The notes under the pieces: model-generated
What the model was told of the DNA's origin: nothing
The model's database searches: none
What the model saw: only the letters and a program-made list of their open reading frames with translations
Translations under genes and position numbers: made by a program
In this document: piece by piece, positions 29,496 through 38,204 of the stretch
Layout of the letters: the number at the start of each line of letters is the position of its first letter
Numbering within the stretch: position 1 is the stretch's first letter
From: Desulfitibacter alkalitolerans DSM 16504
GTDB lineage: Bacteria > Bacillota > DSM-16504 > Desulfitibacterales > Desulfitibacteraceae
Length of the DNA stretch: 64,000 nt
Direction: 5' to 3'
Assembly: GCF_000620305.1 (NCBI RefSeq)
Contig: NZ_KK211105.1
Coordinates: 2,501 to 66,500 of the forward strand

Positions 29496-30658
29496 GAAAA
29501 GTATATTTAGACCATAGTGCTACTACACCAGTTCGAAAAGAAGTTGCCGACCTGGTGGTAGAATATATGGTCGACAAGTTTGGCAACCCCTCAAGTATTC
29601 ACAGCTTTGGCAGAGAAGCCAGGAAAGCTTTAGATGAGGCCAGGGAGAGGCTTGCTAATCTCATTGGTGCAGAGCCCAAGGAGATATATTTTACTAGTGG
29701 AGGCACGGAATCAGATAATATTGCAATTCTCGGTGCAGCCTTTGCCAATAGTAAAAAAGGTAAACATATTATAACGTCTGCAATTGAGCATCATGCTGTA
29801 ATGGATCCCTGTAAATACCTGGAGAAACAAGGATATGAAGTAACTTATCTACCTGTAGATGACCAGGGTATTATTAGTATAGCAGATTTAGAAAAAGCAA
29901 TAAAACCAGAAACCATTTTAATAACCATCATGCATGTAAACAACGAAATTGGTACAATTCAGGATATTGGTCCAATGGCTAAATTGGCAAAGGATAAAGG
30001 CATTCTATTCCACACAGATGCGGTACAGAGCCTGGGCAAAGTTCATGTTAATGTCAATGAATTAAATGTAGACATGCTGAGTGGTTCTAGTCACAAGATA
30101 TATGGACCCAAGGGTGTTGGTGTTTTATATATAAGAAAAGGTGTTAAACTTGACAGCATCATGTATGGCGGTGTTCAGGAACGCAAGAAAAGACCAGGAA
30201 CAGAGAACTTAAGTGGTATAGTAGGTTTTGGGTTAGCTGCAGAGCTTGCAGGAAAAGAGATTGATGAGGAAAATGACAAGCAAAGCAAACTTCGGGATAA
30301 GTTAATAAATGGTATTTTAGAAAATATACCCCATACAAGATTAAATGGCCATTCAGAAAAGCGAATTGCAAGTAATGTTAACGTAAGTATTGAGTTTGTT
30401 GAAGGTGAATCATTATTGTTAAGCCTGGATATGAGAGGAATAGGAGCATCTAGCGGATCAGCTTGTACTTCCGGTTCTCTAGATCCATCCCACGTACTAT
30501 TGGCAATGGGTTTATCCCACGAAATTGCCCATGGTTCACTGAGGATGACTCTAGGGAGAGAGACCACAGAAGAAGACATTGATTATGTACTAGAGGCACT
30601 TCCTCAGGTTGTAGATAGGTTAAGAGCAATGTCACCATTATATAATAAAAAAAAGTAG
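29492..30658 (+). CDS. iscS: Cysteine desulfurase
   Basis: This 388-residue PLP enzyme takes sulfur from cysteine for Fe-S clusters and tRNA thiolation. The N-terminus YLDHSATTP is typical. The PLP lysine lies in SSHKIYGPKG (near residue 203) and the catalytic cysteine in SGSACTSGS (near 325) on the mobile loop. AGGAGG lies in the iscR end. With iscU and mnmA downstream it forms an iron-sulfur and 2-thiouridine supply operon. Confidence 0.95.
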   Translation: MRKVYLDHSATTPVRKEVADLVVEYMVDKFGNPSSIHSFGREARKALDEARERLANLIGAEPKEIYFTSGGTESDNIAILGAAFANSKKGKHIITSAIEHHAVMDPCKYLEKQGYEVTYLPVDDQGIISIADLEKAIKPETILITIMHVNNEIGTIQDIGPMAKLAKDKGILFHTDAVQSLGKVHVNVNELNVDMLSGSSHKIYGPKGVGVLYIRKGVKLDSIMYGGVQERKKRPGTENLSGIVGFGLAAELAGKEIDEENDKQSKLRDKLINGILENIPHTRLNGHSEKRIASNVNVSIEFVEGESLLLSLDMRGIGASSGSACTSGSLDPSHVLLAMGLSHEIAHGSLRMTLGRETTEEDIDYVLEALPQVVDRLRAMSPLYNKKK

Positions 30659-30678
30659 CCTTAAGGGGGAGAAAAATT

Positions 30679-31056
30679 ATGTATACAGATAAGGTAATGG
30701 AGAACTTTACAAATCCAAAAAATGTTGGGGAGATTGAAGATGCAGATGGAATAGGACAGGTGGGTAATCCTACTTGTGGGGATATTATGAAAATGTATAT
30801 TAAGGTTAAAGATAATGTAATAGAAGATATTAAGTTTAAAACCTTTGGATGTGGAGCAGCAATTGCAACAAGCAGCATGGCAACTGAACTTGCCAAGGGC
30901 AGGACCATTGAAGAAGCTGAAAAGCTTACAAACAAGGAGGTTGCAGAGGCCTTAGGTGGTTTGCCTGGAACAAAAATGCACTGTTCCAATTTAGCTGCTG
31001 ATGCATTACGCAAGGCAATTGAGGATTACAAGTCAAAGCAAGCAAAAAATAGGTGA
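30679..31056 (+). CDS. iscU: Fe-S cluster scaffold protein IscU/NifU N-terminal type
   Basis: The 125-residue scaffold has the three cluster cysteines in NPTCGD (near residue 34), FGCGAA (near 59) and MHCSNL (near 102), and the Asp next to the first. It holds a nascent [2Fe-2S] cluster supplied by IscS. It resembles the NifU N-terminal domain rather than SufU, as the sequence begins MYTDKVMENFTNPKNVG. A GGGGGAG site precedes the ATG. Confidence 0.93.
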   Translation: MYTDKVMENFTNPKNVGEIEDADGIGQVGNPTCGDIMKMYIKVKDNVIEDIKFKTFGCGAAIATSSMATELAKGRTIEEAEKLTNKEVAEALGGLPGTKMHCSNLAADALRKAIEDYKSKQAKNR

Positions 31057-31066
31057 TGAATAAAAA

Positions 31067-32140
31067 ATGCAAAAAGTATTAGTTGCCATGAGCGGCGGTG
31101 TAGATAGTTCTATTACCGCCCATTTATTAAAAGAAAAGGGTTATGAAATAATTGGTGTCACCATGCAAATCTGGCCTGAGGACCAGCCTCCTGCTGAAAA
31201 TGAGGCAGGCTGCTGCAGTCTTAGTGCTGTTGATGACGCAAGAAGTGTGGCTAATAAACTGGGAATACCTTTTTATGTAATTAATTTTAGAAGCATTTTT
31301 AAAGAAAAGGTTATTGACTATTTTATAGAAGAGTACATGCAGGGACGAACTCCCAACCCTTGTATCGCATGCAACAAATTAGTAAAGTTCGATGCCCTTC
31401 TTGATAAGGCGCTCCAATTAGGTTTAGATTTTATAGCCACCGGCCATTATGCTAGGATTTACTATGACCAGGATAGGAAAAGGTACTTAATGAAAAAGGC
31501 TGTAGATTTAAATAAGGACCAAACCTATGTGCTTTATGGTTTTACCCAGGAACAGTTAGCTAAAACCCTCATGCCCCTTGGTGATTTTACTAAACCAGAA
31601 ATTAGAAATATAGCACAAGAACTAAATCTAAGGGTTGCAAACAAGCCAGAGAGCCAGGAGATTTGTTTTGTTCCTGATAACAATTACAGAAATTTTCTTC
31701 AAAGCAAGGTAGAAACCATAAAAAAGGGATCATTTATTGATATTCACGGAAATAGAATAGGGACCCATGAGGGGATTCCCTTCTATACAATTGGCCAAAG
31801 AAAGGGCTTGGGATTAGCCCTTGGATATCCAGCCTATGTGGTGGATATAGTGCCGGAAAAAAATGCAGTAGTTATAGGCAAAAAAGAAGATGTTTTTTCC
31901 AATGGACTATATTCATATGATAACAATTTTATTTTATTCGATAGTCTTCAGGAACCAATGGAAATTCAGGCAAAAATCCGTTATAAATCTGAACCTGTAA
32001 GTGCCATTATTTATCCAGAGGAAGGAAGAATTAGAGTAGAATTCGCAGAGCCTGTAAAAGCCATTACTCCCGGTCAAGCAGTAGTATATTACTTAGACGA
32101 TCTGGTAGTGGGCGGAGGTACCATTGGTGAAAAGATATAA
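31067..32140 (+). CDS. mnmA: tRNA-specific 2-thiouridylase
   Basis: MnmA (357 residues) adds sulfur to uridine-34 of Lys, Glu and Gln tRNAs with sulfur from IscS. The PP-loop AMSGGVDSS lies at residues 8-16. The catalytic cysteines are in NPCIACN (near residue 99) and ESQEICFVPD (near 198), and GQRKGLG (about 245-251) is conserved. It begins 11 bases after iscU and ends the operon before a terminator. Confidence 0.96.
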   Translation: MQKVLVAMSGGVDSSITAHLLKEKGYEIIGVTMQIWPEDQPPAENEAGCCSLSAVDDARSVANKLGIPFYVINFRSIFKEKVIDYFIEEYMQGRTPNPCIACNKLVKFDALLDKALQLGLDFIATGHYARIYYDQDRKRYLMKKAVDLNKDQTYVLYGFTQEQLAKTLMPLGDFTKPEIRNIAQELNLRVANKPESQEICFVPDNNYRNFLQSKVETIKKGSFIDIHGNRIGTHEGIPFYTIGQRKGLGLALGYPAYVVDIVPEKNAVVIGKKEDVFSNGLYSYDNNFILFDSLQEPMEIQAKIRYKSEPVSAIIYPEEGRIRVEFAEPVKAITPGQAVVYYLDDLVVGGGTIGEKI

Positions 32141-32162
32141 TACTATAGTAAATTATTTTGAG

Positions 32163-32193
32163 AAATGCGTTGCCTGCAAACGCATTTTTTTTA
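32163..32193 (+). terminator. Intrinsic terminator after mnmA
   Basis: AAATGCGTT (32163-32171) and AACGCATTT (32179-32187) form a perfect 9-bp stem and are followed by a run of T. Confidence 0.85.
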
Positions 32194-32244
32194 TATTATC
32201 TGGAAAGAATATTTAATAAATGGAAACTTTTATGAGTATTAAAC

Positions 32245-32724
32245 ATGTATAAATCAAATGAATTAATAGAAAAACCAGTCATTTCTCTAGAAACGGGCAA
32301 ACAAATTGGCTTTATAAAGGATTTAATAATTTCCTGGAATGAAGGCATTGTTAAATATCTCTATTTGGAAACTGGTGGTATTCTCAACAAAAATGATACT
32401 GCCATCCCATTAAAAAACTTTAAAAGGCTTGCGGGAGATTGGGTTCCCCTGGTAAGACTGGAAGCTTTAGAAGAAATTCATGAGGATGGAGAAAGGTGGA
32501 GCAATTATCGGGGACGAAAAATAATTTCTAACTGGGGACGCGAAATAGGATTTTTGGCTGAAATTATATTTTCCTTTCCAGACGGAAAAATAGATTGTAT
32601 TGAGATTTCAGATGGACTTCTGAAAGATTTTATTAATGGCAGAGAAAAGGTTCATCTTAAAGCCTTTGAAACCCTTTCTGATAATATGATTATTATAAAA
32701 GAGAATTTAGGAGGTGATAAATGA
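32245..32724 (+). CDS. PRC-barrel domain protein
   Basis: This 159-residue protein contains two PRC-barrel-like repeats. The first (about residues 9-72) has PVISLETGKQIGFIKDLIIS and the second (about 88-153) has KIISNWGREIGFLAEIIFS; each shows the beta-rich pattern of the family. PRC barrels in Firmicutes occur in sporulation proteins such as YlmC/YmxH and in RimM, where they bind RNA or proteins. The partner here is unknown. It overlaps the following zinc-ribbon gene by 4 bases. Confidence 0.75.
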   Translation: MYKSNELIEKPVISLETGKQIGFIKDLIISWNEGIVKYLYLETGGILNKNDTAIPLKNFKRLAGDWVPLVRLEALEEIHEDGERWSNYRGRKIISNWGREIGFLAEIIFSFPDGKIDCIEISDGLLKDFINGREKVHLKAFETLSDNMIIIKENLGGDK

Positions 32725-32867
32725 TGAAGAATTGTCCAGTATGTAACGGTAGGGCAGTAGGAAGAGTGGCCACAGATCAATTCTACTGCTGGAACTGCCT
32801 AATTGAATATGATGCTAATAGCAAAATATATGAAGTAGAAGAGGATGGTTCATTAACAAGTGTATAA
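32721..32867 (+). CDS. 48-residue zinc-ribbon protein
   Basis: A short reading frame begins at the ATGA overlap with the PRC-barrel gene, after an AGGAGGTGA site. An ATG three bases on is an alternative start. It encodes CPVC (residues 5-8) and CWNC (23-26), the four cysteines of a zinc ribbon, and then an acidic tail ending GSLTSV. It is probably co-translated with the PRC-barrel gene. The function is unknown. Confidence 0.75.
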   Translation: MMKNCPVCNGRAVGRVATDQFYCWNCLIEYDANSKIYEVEEDGSLTSV

Positions 32868-32890
32868 TAACTCTTTGAGGTGATGGTTAA

Positions 32891-32965
32891 ATGTGGGGCT
32901 TTGTTGTAAAATCAAAGGACAGAGCAAGGTTGCAGGCAGAGGTAAATGAATTGATGAGAAAGTAA
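32891..32965 (+). CDS. Possible 24-residue peptide gene
   Basis: ATG at 32891 opens a 24-codon frame (MWGFVVKSKDRARLQAEVNE and four more residues, 20 shown) after GAGGTGATGG. It ends one base before the permease gene. The good ribosome site and tight packing suggest it is translated, perhaps to couple translation of the next gene, but the frame is too short to be sure. Confidence 0.4.
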   Translation: MWGFVVKSKDRARLQAEVNELMRK

Positions 32966-32966
32966 T

Positions 32967-34010
32967 ATGAATGTTAAATTTTTAAATTTTAGTAAAAGAA
33001 CCAGGAGGGTTCTTCTATTAATAGGGGCACTATTATTAGGTGTATACTTCTTGTATATTGTAAGAGTAATCCTGCCTCCCTTTATACTAGCCCTTGTATT
33101 AGCTTATCTATTAAATCCCCTGGTAACAAACCTAGAAAAGAAGGGCTTCAAGAGAACCTTGGCTATTTTAATTGTATATACCTCTGTGCTTGGGGGTATC
33201 ACCCTTATTATTATCTATGCCTTTCCTGTTATAGCAAGAGAGATTGATAAGTTTTCAAAAATGGTTCCTGTCCTGACTATACAACTCCAGGAATCAATCA
33301 CTAACTTTTATGAAAACTATCAAAGAGTTCAGATACCTGAGAGCTTACGTCAAGTAATAGACGATACCATTAGCAATTTTGAACAGTTTCTCATTGCTAG
33401 TCTGGATGCATTTGCAGAAAGAATATTAGGAATATTTTCAGGCCTGGTTATAATTTTGCTATCACCCATACTGGCCTTTTATATTTTAAAGGATAAAAAT
33501 ATCCTTGGTGAGAGAGTAATGGGATTATTCCCAGCAGCACTTCGGAGGGAGGTGTCTCATCTTTGGAAGGAAATAGATAGGATATTAACAAAGTTTATAA
33601 GAGGACATCTTCTAGTAGCATTTTTAGTAGGCCTAATGATGGCCGTTGGTTTGACAATAATTGATGTTCGATTTGCCATTCTTTTAGGAATTATCTCAGG
33701 CCTATTTGATTTAATTCCCTATTTCGGCCCAGTATTAGGAGCTTTGCCTGCTTTTATCATGGCATTGTTAGATTCACCTATTAAGGCATTATATGTTTTA
33801 ATATTAATGGTAGCTGTTCAGCAAATAGAATCTAATATATTATCCCCTAAAATATTGGGGGAAAGTGTTGGACTTCATCCTCTAACAGTTATTTTTGTTG
33901 TATTAGCAGGGGGACATCTATTTGGATTGCTGGGACTTTTAATAGCAGTTCCCGTTACAGCAGTAACCAGAATAATTATAAACTACTGGGTGGATAAGAT
34001 GATGAATTAG
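32967..34010 (+). CDS. AI-2E family membrane transporter
   Basis: The 347-residue protein has about eight membrane helices and the AI-2E (TqsA/PerM-like) family pattern. Markers are PPFILALVLAYLLNPLV near residues 36-52, the hydrophilic middle (about 90-150), and GLFDLIPYFGPVLGALPAF (about 244-262). IESNILSPKILGESVGLHP (about 288-306) is also characteristic. Substrates of the family vary (autoinducer-2 export, ion antiport). It corresponds to Bacillus yrrI, which also precedes alaS. The transported solute is not known. Confidence 0.88.
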   Translation: MNVKFLNFSKRTRRVLLLIGALLLGVYFLYIVRVILPPFILALVLAYLLNPLVTNLEKKGFKRTLAILIVYTSVLGGITLIIIYAFPVIAREIDKFSKMVPVLTIQLQESITNFYENYQRVQIPESLRQVIDDTISNFEQFLIASLDAFAERILGIFSGLVIILLSPILAFYILKDKNILGERVMGLFPAALRREVSHLWKEIDRILTKFIRGHLLVAFLVGLMMAVGLTIIDVRFAILLGIISGLFDLIPYFGPVLGALPAFIMALLDSPIKALYVLILMVAVQQIESNILSPKILGESVGLHPLTVIFVVLAGGHLFGLLGLLIAVPVTAVTRIIINYWVDKMMN

Positions 34011-34045
34011 AAATTACGACAGGCAAATGAGATATTCCAGTACAA

Positions 34046-34075
34046 TTGACATGATTGGTTATATTTAGGTATAAT
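34046..34075 (+). promoter_or_regulatory. Sigma-A type promoter for alaS
   Basis: TTGACA (34046-34051) and TATAAT (34070-34075) match consensus, with an 18-base spacer. Transcription would begin near 34082, about 97 bases before the alaS start. Confidence 0.8.
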
Positions 34076-34100
34076 ATACGGGACATTAGTACAGAGTGTT

Positions 34101-34137
34101 ACCTCGTCCATGTCTTAGCTGGTGACGGGGTTTTATA
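34101..34137 (+). promoter_or_regulatory. Terminator-like hairpin in the alaS leader
   Basis: ACCTCGTC (34101-34108) pairs with GACGGGGT (34124-34131) including one G-U pair, and T-rich sequence follows. It lies about 20 bases after the predicted start of transcription, so it may attenuate alaS. The leader is too short for a T-box, and no T-box AGGGTGG motif is seen. Confidence 0.55.
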
Positions 34138-34178
34138 TATTTTACTTATCAAAGATATGGGTTGAAGGAGTGATTTGG

Positions 34179-36824
34179 TTGCAGGGCAAGGAAATTAGGG
34201 AGGCTTTTTTAAACTATTTTGCTGATAGGGGACATAAGATTGTAGAAAGTTCGTCTCTTGTACCACATAATGATCCTACATTACTTTTTACAAATGCCGG
34301 CATGGTTCAGTTTAAGGATGTTTTTACCGGTATTGAAAAAAGAGATTATTCAAGGGCTGTTACTGCTCAAAAGTGTGTTAGGGCAGGTGGAAAGCATAAT
34401 GACCTTGATACAGTAGGAAGAACTGCAAGGCATCATACTTTTTTTGAAATGATGGGTAACTTCTCCTTTGGAGATTATTTTAAAAAGGAAGCCATTGAAT
34501 ACGCATGGGAATTTTTGACTTCAATGATTAAGCTGCCTAAAGATAGGCTGTGGGTCACAATTTATTTGGATGATGATGAAGCCCATGATCTATGGATTAA
34601 GAATACAGATGTACCACCAGAAAGAATCATTCGTTTAGGAGAAAAGGATAACTTCTGGGCCATGGGGGATACGGGACCATGTGGGCCATGCAGTGAAATA
34701 ATCTTTGATAGGGGAACCATGTATTCATGTAAAAGTCCAGACTGTGCCCTGGGAGTTTGTGATTGCGATCGATGGCTTGAAATCTGGAATCTTGTTTTTA
34801 TGCAGTTTGAAAGAGGTCAGGATGGAAACCTTACACCCCTTCCCAGACCAAGTATAGATACGGGAATGGGGTTAGAAAGGGTTGCATCTATTCTTCAAAA
34901 TGTAGATAGCAATTATGATACAGATTTGATGAGGCCCCTAATAAAATGGGTGGAGAAGCATACCGGCAAGGAATACTCACCTGGTGAGACAGGATTTCCC
35001 TTTAGGGTCATTGCAGATCATGCCCGCTCCTGTACTTTCCTTATCGCTGATGGCGTTTTACCAGGCAATGAGGGAAGAGGCTATGTTTTAAGAAGAATAT
35101 TAAGGCGAGCAGTTAGATTTGGAAAGGTAATAGGAATAGATAAACCATTTTTAAATAAAATGGTATCAGAAGTGGGCAGTATTATGGGCAAGGCTTATCC
35201 ACAAATAGTAGAAAAACAGGAGCATATTGAAAAGATAATAAAGCTTGAAGAAAAGAAATTCCATGAGACAATAAATGAAGGAATGAAAATGGCCAATGAC
35301 ATAATTACTTCTGCTAAAAAGTCAGGAAAAACACATATTTCTGGCCATGATGCCTTTGTATTATATGATACCTTTGGCTTTCCTCTTGACCTGACCAAGG
35401 ACCTTGCAGAGGAAAATAATATGGAAGTGGATACTGAAGGCTTCCAAAAAGAAATGGAAGCACAAAGACAAAGAGCAAGGGCTGCTCGAGAGGATGCAAA
35501 GGGTTGGGATTTTTCAGCTGCATTTATTGGTGCATTAGGTGACATAGGAAAAACAAGGTTTATTGGGTATGGACAAACCACCAACGAAACCAAGGTATTA
35601 TCAATTATTATTGGAGAAAAATCTGTAGAAACTGCTGCTGCTGGTGATGAAGTCTTTGTGGTACTTAAGGAAACACCCTTTTATCCTGAGGGTGGTGGTC
35701 AAATAGGCGACCAGGGAGATATTGTCAGTGAAAATGGCAAGATACATGTAATTGACACTAAAAAGCTTCCGGACGATAAGATTTTACACATTGGGAAAGT
35801 AGTTGAAGGAAGCATTAGTGTAGGCAGCAAGGTTGATGTATCAGTAGACAGCCATAGAAGATTAAATACTGCCAGGAACCATACTGCCACACATCTACTA
35901 CATCAAGCTTTGAGAGATGTCCTTGGAGATCATGTTAATCAAGCAGGATCTTTGGTAACGCCACAACGTTTGAGATTTGACTTTAACCATTTTGGAGCAG
36001 TAACTAATGAAGAACTAAAAGAAATTGAGGATATGGTTAACAGGCAGGTTTTATTTGGAAGTCAAGTTAAGTTCTTTGATACTTCACTAGAGAAAGCCAA
36101 AAAGCTTGGTGCTGCTGCCCTTTTCGGTGAAAAGTATGGTGAAGAGGTAAGGGTTGTTCAAATAGGGGATTATAGTCTTGAACTCTGTGGGGGAACACAT
36201 GTAGAATCTACCTATGAAATTGGTGTTTTCAAAATTGTAAGTGAAGGTGGTATTGGCTCAGGCTTAAGAAGAATTGAAGCAATCTCAGGCCCAGAGGCAT
36301 TAAATTATTTAAATACAATGGAGTCGATTACAAAAGAAATAAGTAAAGCTCTAAAAACAGACTCTGAACATATAGTTTCAAAAGTTGACCAGCTTATTCT
36401 TGAAAACAAGGAAAAAGTAAGGGAAATTGAAAAGCTTTCTGCAAGATTGGCAAGCTATCAATCACAAAACCTCTTTGATAATATTATAGATATAGAGGGA
36501 GTAAAGCTCCTGGCAGCAAAAGTTGATGCCAGAAACATGGATGCCCTTAGGAATATGGGAGACACTTTTAGAAACAAAATACAGTCTGGGGTTATAGTTC
36601 TCGGGGCTCCCATAGAAGATAAGGCCAGCTTTATTGTTATGGCAACCAAGGATGTTATTGATAGAGGTGTTCATGCAGGTAATACTATTAGGGAAGTTGC
36701 CAAAATTGCCGATGGCGGTGGTGGCGGCAGACCTGATATGGCACAGGCAGGAGGAAAGGACCCTTCAAAAATTGAAGAAGCTTTAATGGCTGCAAAAGAC
36801 ATAATCCTAGGTCAAATTAAATAG
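34179..36824 (+). CDS. alaS: Alanyl-tRNA synthetase
   Basis: AlaRS (881 residues with this start) charges tRNA-Ala and edits mischarged Ser and Gly. The class II catalytic core (VPHNDPTLLFTNAGMVQFKD, residues about 27-46), the editing domain with the HTATHLLHQAL zinc motif (about 567-577) and CGGTHV (about 669-674) are present. A C-terminal Gly-rich domain with GGGGGRPDMAQAGG follows. The TTG start at 34179 is chosen because GAAGGAG (34164-34170) is 8 bases upstream; a longer reading frame from 34122 begins inside the leader hairpin. Confidence 0.95.
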   Translation: MQGKEIREAFLNYFADRGHKIVESSSLVPHNDPTLLFTNAGMVQFKDVFTGIEKRDYSRAVTAQKCVRAGGKHNDLDTVGRTARHHTFFEMMGNFSFGDYFKKEAIEYAWEFLTSMIKLPKDRLWVTIYLDDDEAHDLWIKNTDVPPERIIRLGEKDNFWAMGDTGPCGPCSEIIFDRGTMYSCKSPDCALGVCDCDRWLEIWNLVFMQFERGQDGNLTPLPRPSIDTGMGLERVASILQNVDSNYDTDLMRPLIKWVEKHTGKEYSPGETGFPFRVIADHARSCTFLIADGVLPGNEGRGYVLRRILRRAVRFGKVIGIDKPFLNKMVSEVGSIMGKAYPQIVEKQEHIEKIIKLEEKKFHETINEGMKMANDIITSAKKSGKTHISGHDAFVLYDTFGFPLDLTKDLAEENNMEVDTEGFQKEMEAQRQRARAAREDAKGWDFSAAFIGALGDIGKTRFIGYGQTTNETKVLSIIIGEKSVETAAAGDEVFVVLKETPFYPEGGGQIGDQGDIVSENGKIHVIDTKKLPDDKILHIGKVVEGSISVGSKVDVSVDSHRRLNTARNHTATHLLHQALRDVLGDHVNQAGSLVTPQRLRFDFNHFGAVTNEELKEIEDMVNRQVLFGSQVKFFDTSLEKAKKLGAAALFGEKYGEEVRVVQIGDYSLELCGGTHVESTYEIGVFKIVSEGGIGSGLRRIEAISGPEALNYLNTMESITKEISKALKTDSEHIVSKVDQLILENKEKVREIEKLSARLASYQSQNLFDNIIDIEGVKLLAAKVDARNMDALRNMGDTFRNKIQSGVIVLGAPIEDKASFIVMATKDVIDRGVHAGNTIREVAKIADGGGGGRPDMAQAGGKDPSKIEEALMAAKDIILGQIK

Positions 36825-36914
36825 TATATTATGTTATTTTTTCTTAGTATAAAGGAATAATAATTATAGGTGCAGAAGTAATAAAAAAAGTGCCTATTCT
36901 GGGGAGGGAAAGGA

Positions 36915-37175
36915 ATGGGAAATAACGATATGGATCAAACCATGATGTTCAAGGTAAAAAAAGAAGATGAATTAAAGGCCAGGGACATTTTGGTTCAGGT
37001 TCATGAAGCGCTTAAAGAAAAGGGCTACAATCCCATAAACCAGCTAGTTGGGTATCTCTTATCTGGGGACCCTGCATACATTACCAGCCACAATAATGCC
37101 AGGGGTCTTATCAAAAAGTTAGAAAGAGATGACCTTTTAGAGGAATTGCTGATACATTATCTAAACAAAGAGTAA
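36915..37175 (+). CDS. ireB: IreB family regulatory protein
   Basis: This 86-residue DUF965 protein resembles IreB, a substrate of a PASTA-type Ser/Thr kinase (IreK/PrkC) in Enterococcus. The N-terminal DQTMMF motif has the conserved phospho-acceptor Thr (residue 9), and [19 protein letters not shown] (about 40-58) is diagnostic. It lies between alaS and ruvX as in Bacillus (yrzL). A kinase gene is not in the window. Confidence 0.92.
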   Translation: MGNNDMDQTMMFKVKKEDELKARDILVQVHEALKEKGYNPINQLVGYLLSGDPAYITSHNNARGLIKKLERDDLLEELLIHYLNKE

Positions 37176-37182
37176 AAAGGTC

Positions 37183-37216
37183 AATAAACCCTGTGAGTTT
37201 GTCATGGGGTTTATTT
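37183..37216 (+). terminator. Intrinsic terminator after ireB
   Basis: AATAAACCC (37183-37191) and GGGTTTATT (37207-37215) form a 9-bp stem, followed by a short T-rich stretch. This may separate ireB from the aldo/keto reductase gene. Confidence 0.65.
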
Positions 37217-37239
37217 TCATGTAAGGATGTGATAGCTGG

Positions 37240-38190
37240 GTGTTGTATACAACTCTTGGTAAAACAGGTATTAAAGTTTCAAAGATTTGCTTTGGTACCC
37301 TTACCATTGGTCCATTGCAAAAGAATTATAGCATAGCCCAGGGAACAGAAATCCTAAAAAAAGCAGTTGAAAAGGGTATTAATTTTTTTGATAGCGCAGA
37401 AATATATGAAACATATTCCTACCTTAATAGATTATTAAAGGAAATTAGCACTCCTGTAATAATTGCTAGTAAGTCTTATGCGTATACATTTAAAGGAATG
37501 ATGGCTAGTATAGAAAAAGCTAGAAGGGAAATTAACAGGGATTATATAGATATTTTTCTTATGCATGAACAAGAATCCTTTCTAACTATTAAGGGGCACT
37601 ATCCTGCCTGGGAGGCCCTACTAGCAGCAAAGGAAAAGGGCATTGTTAAGGCTGTCGGAGTATCAACCCATTATGTGCAGGGCGTATCTGCTGCAAAAAA
37701 ATTGGATGGCATTGATATTATACATCCCATAGTAAATTATAAAAGTCTGGGTATTGTTGATGGAACAGTTGAGAACATGCTTCAAGAAATAAAAAGTGCA
37801 AAAGTTCAGGGTATAGGAATATATGCCATGAAAGCTTTAGGTGGAGGCAATCTTGCTGGTAATTACCTAGAGGCGTTGCAATATGTTTTTGCTATAAAAG
37901 AATTAGATTCTGTTGCCCTGGGAATGCAGGATCCTTTAGAAATACATGCAAACTGCATGATTCTTAATAGAATTAAGATTCCAGAAGACCTGCATATAAA
38001 ACTTCTTAAAAACGACAAAAGGCTGCGTGTTGAACCATGGTGTAACGGTTGTGCTAAATGTGTAGAAAAGTGCAGTCAGAGGGCTTTAGCCTTAAATGTC
38101 TTTGGGGAGCTAATAGTGGAGCATGAAAAATGTATTTTATGTGGTTACTGCTCAGCAGTATGTACTGATTTTTGTATAAAAGTATTTTAG
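37240..38190 (+). CDS. Aldo/keto reductase with C-terminal ferredoxin domain
   Basis: The 316-residue protein joins an AKR barrel (about residues 1-240) to a C-terminal 2x[4Fe-4S] ferredoxin-like domain. The barrel shows MLYTTLGKTGIKVSKICFGT, the Asp-Tyr pair in FFDSAEIYETY, Lys in ASKSYAY and His in LMHEQES. The ferredoxin motifs are CNGCAKCVEKC (about 268-278) and CILCGYCSAVC (about 297-307). It is likely an oxidoreductase using both NAD(P)H and ferredoxin electrons, a type common in anaerobic Clostridia; the substrate is unknown. Start GTG 37240 is the first good candidate. Confidence 0.85.
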   Translation: MLYTTLGKTGIKVSKICFGTLTIGPLQKNYSIAQGTEILKKAVEKGINFFDSAEIYETYSYLNRLLKEISTPVIIASKSYAYTFKGMMASIEKARREINRDYIDIFLMHEQESFLTIKGHYPAWEALLAAKEKGIVKAVGVSTHYVQGVSAAKKLDGIDIIHPIVNYKSLGIVDGTVENMLQEIKSAKVQGIGIYAMKALGGGNLAGNYLEALQYVFAIKELDSVALGMQDPLEIHANCMILNRIKIPEDLHIKLLKNDKRLRVEPWCNGCAKCVEKCSQRALALNVFGELIVEHEKCILCGYCSAVCTDFCIKVF

Positions 38191-38204
38191 GAGGTAATTT
38201 GTTA

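Noticed and set aside
34082-34178. T-box riboswitch before alaS
   Set aside because: The leader is under 100 bases and lacks the AGGGTGG T-box core and specifier loop, although alaS is T-box controlled in some Firmicutes.
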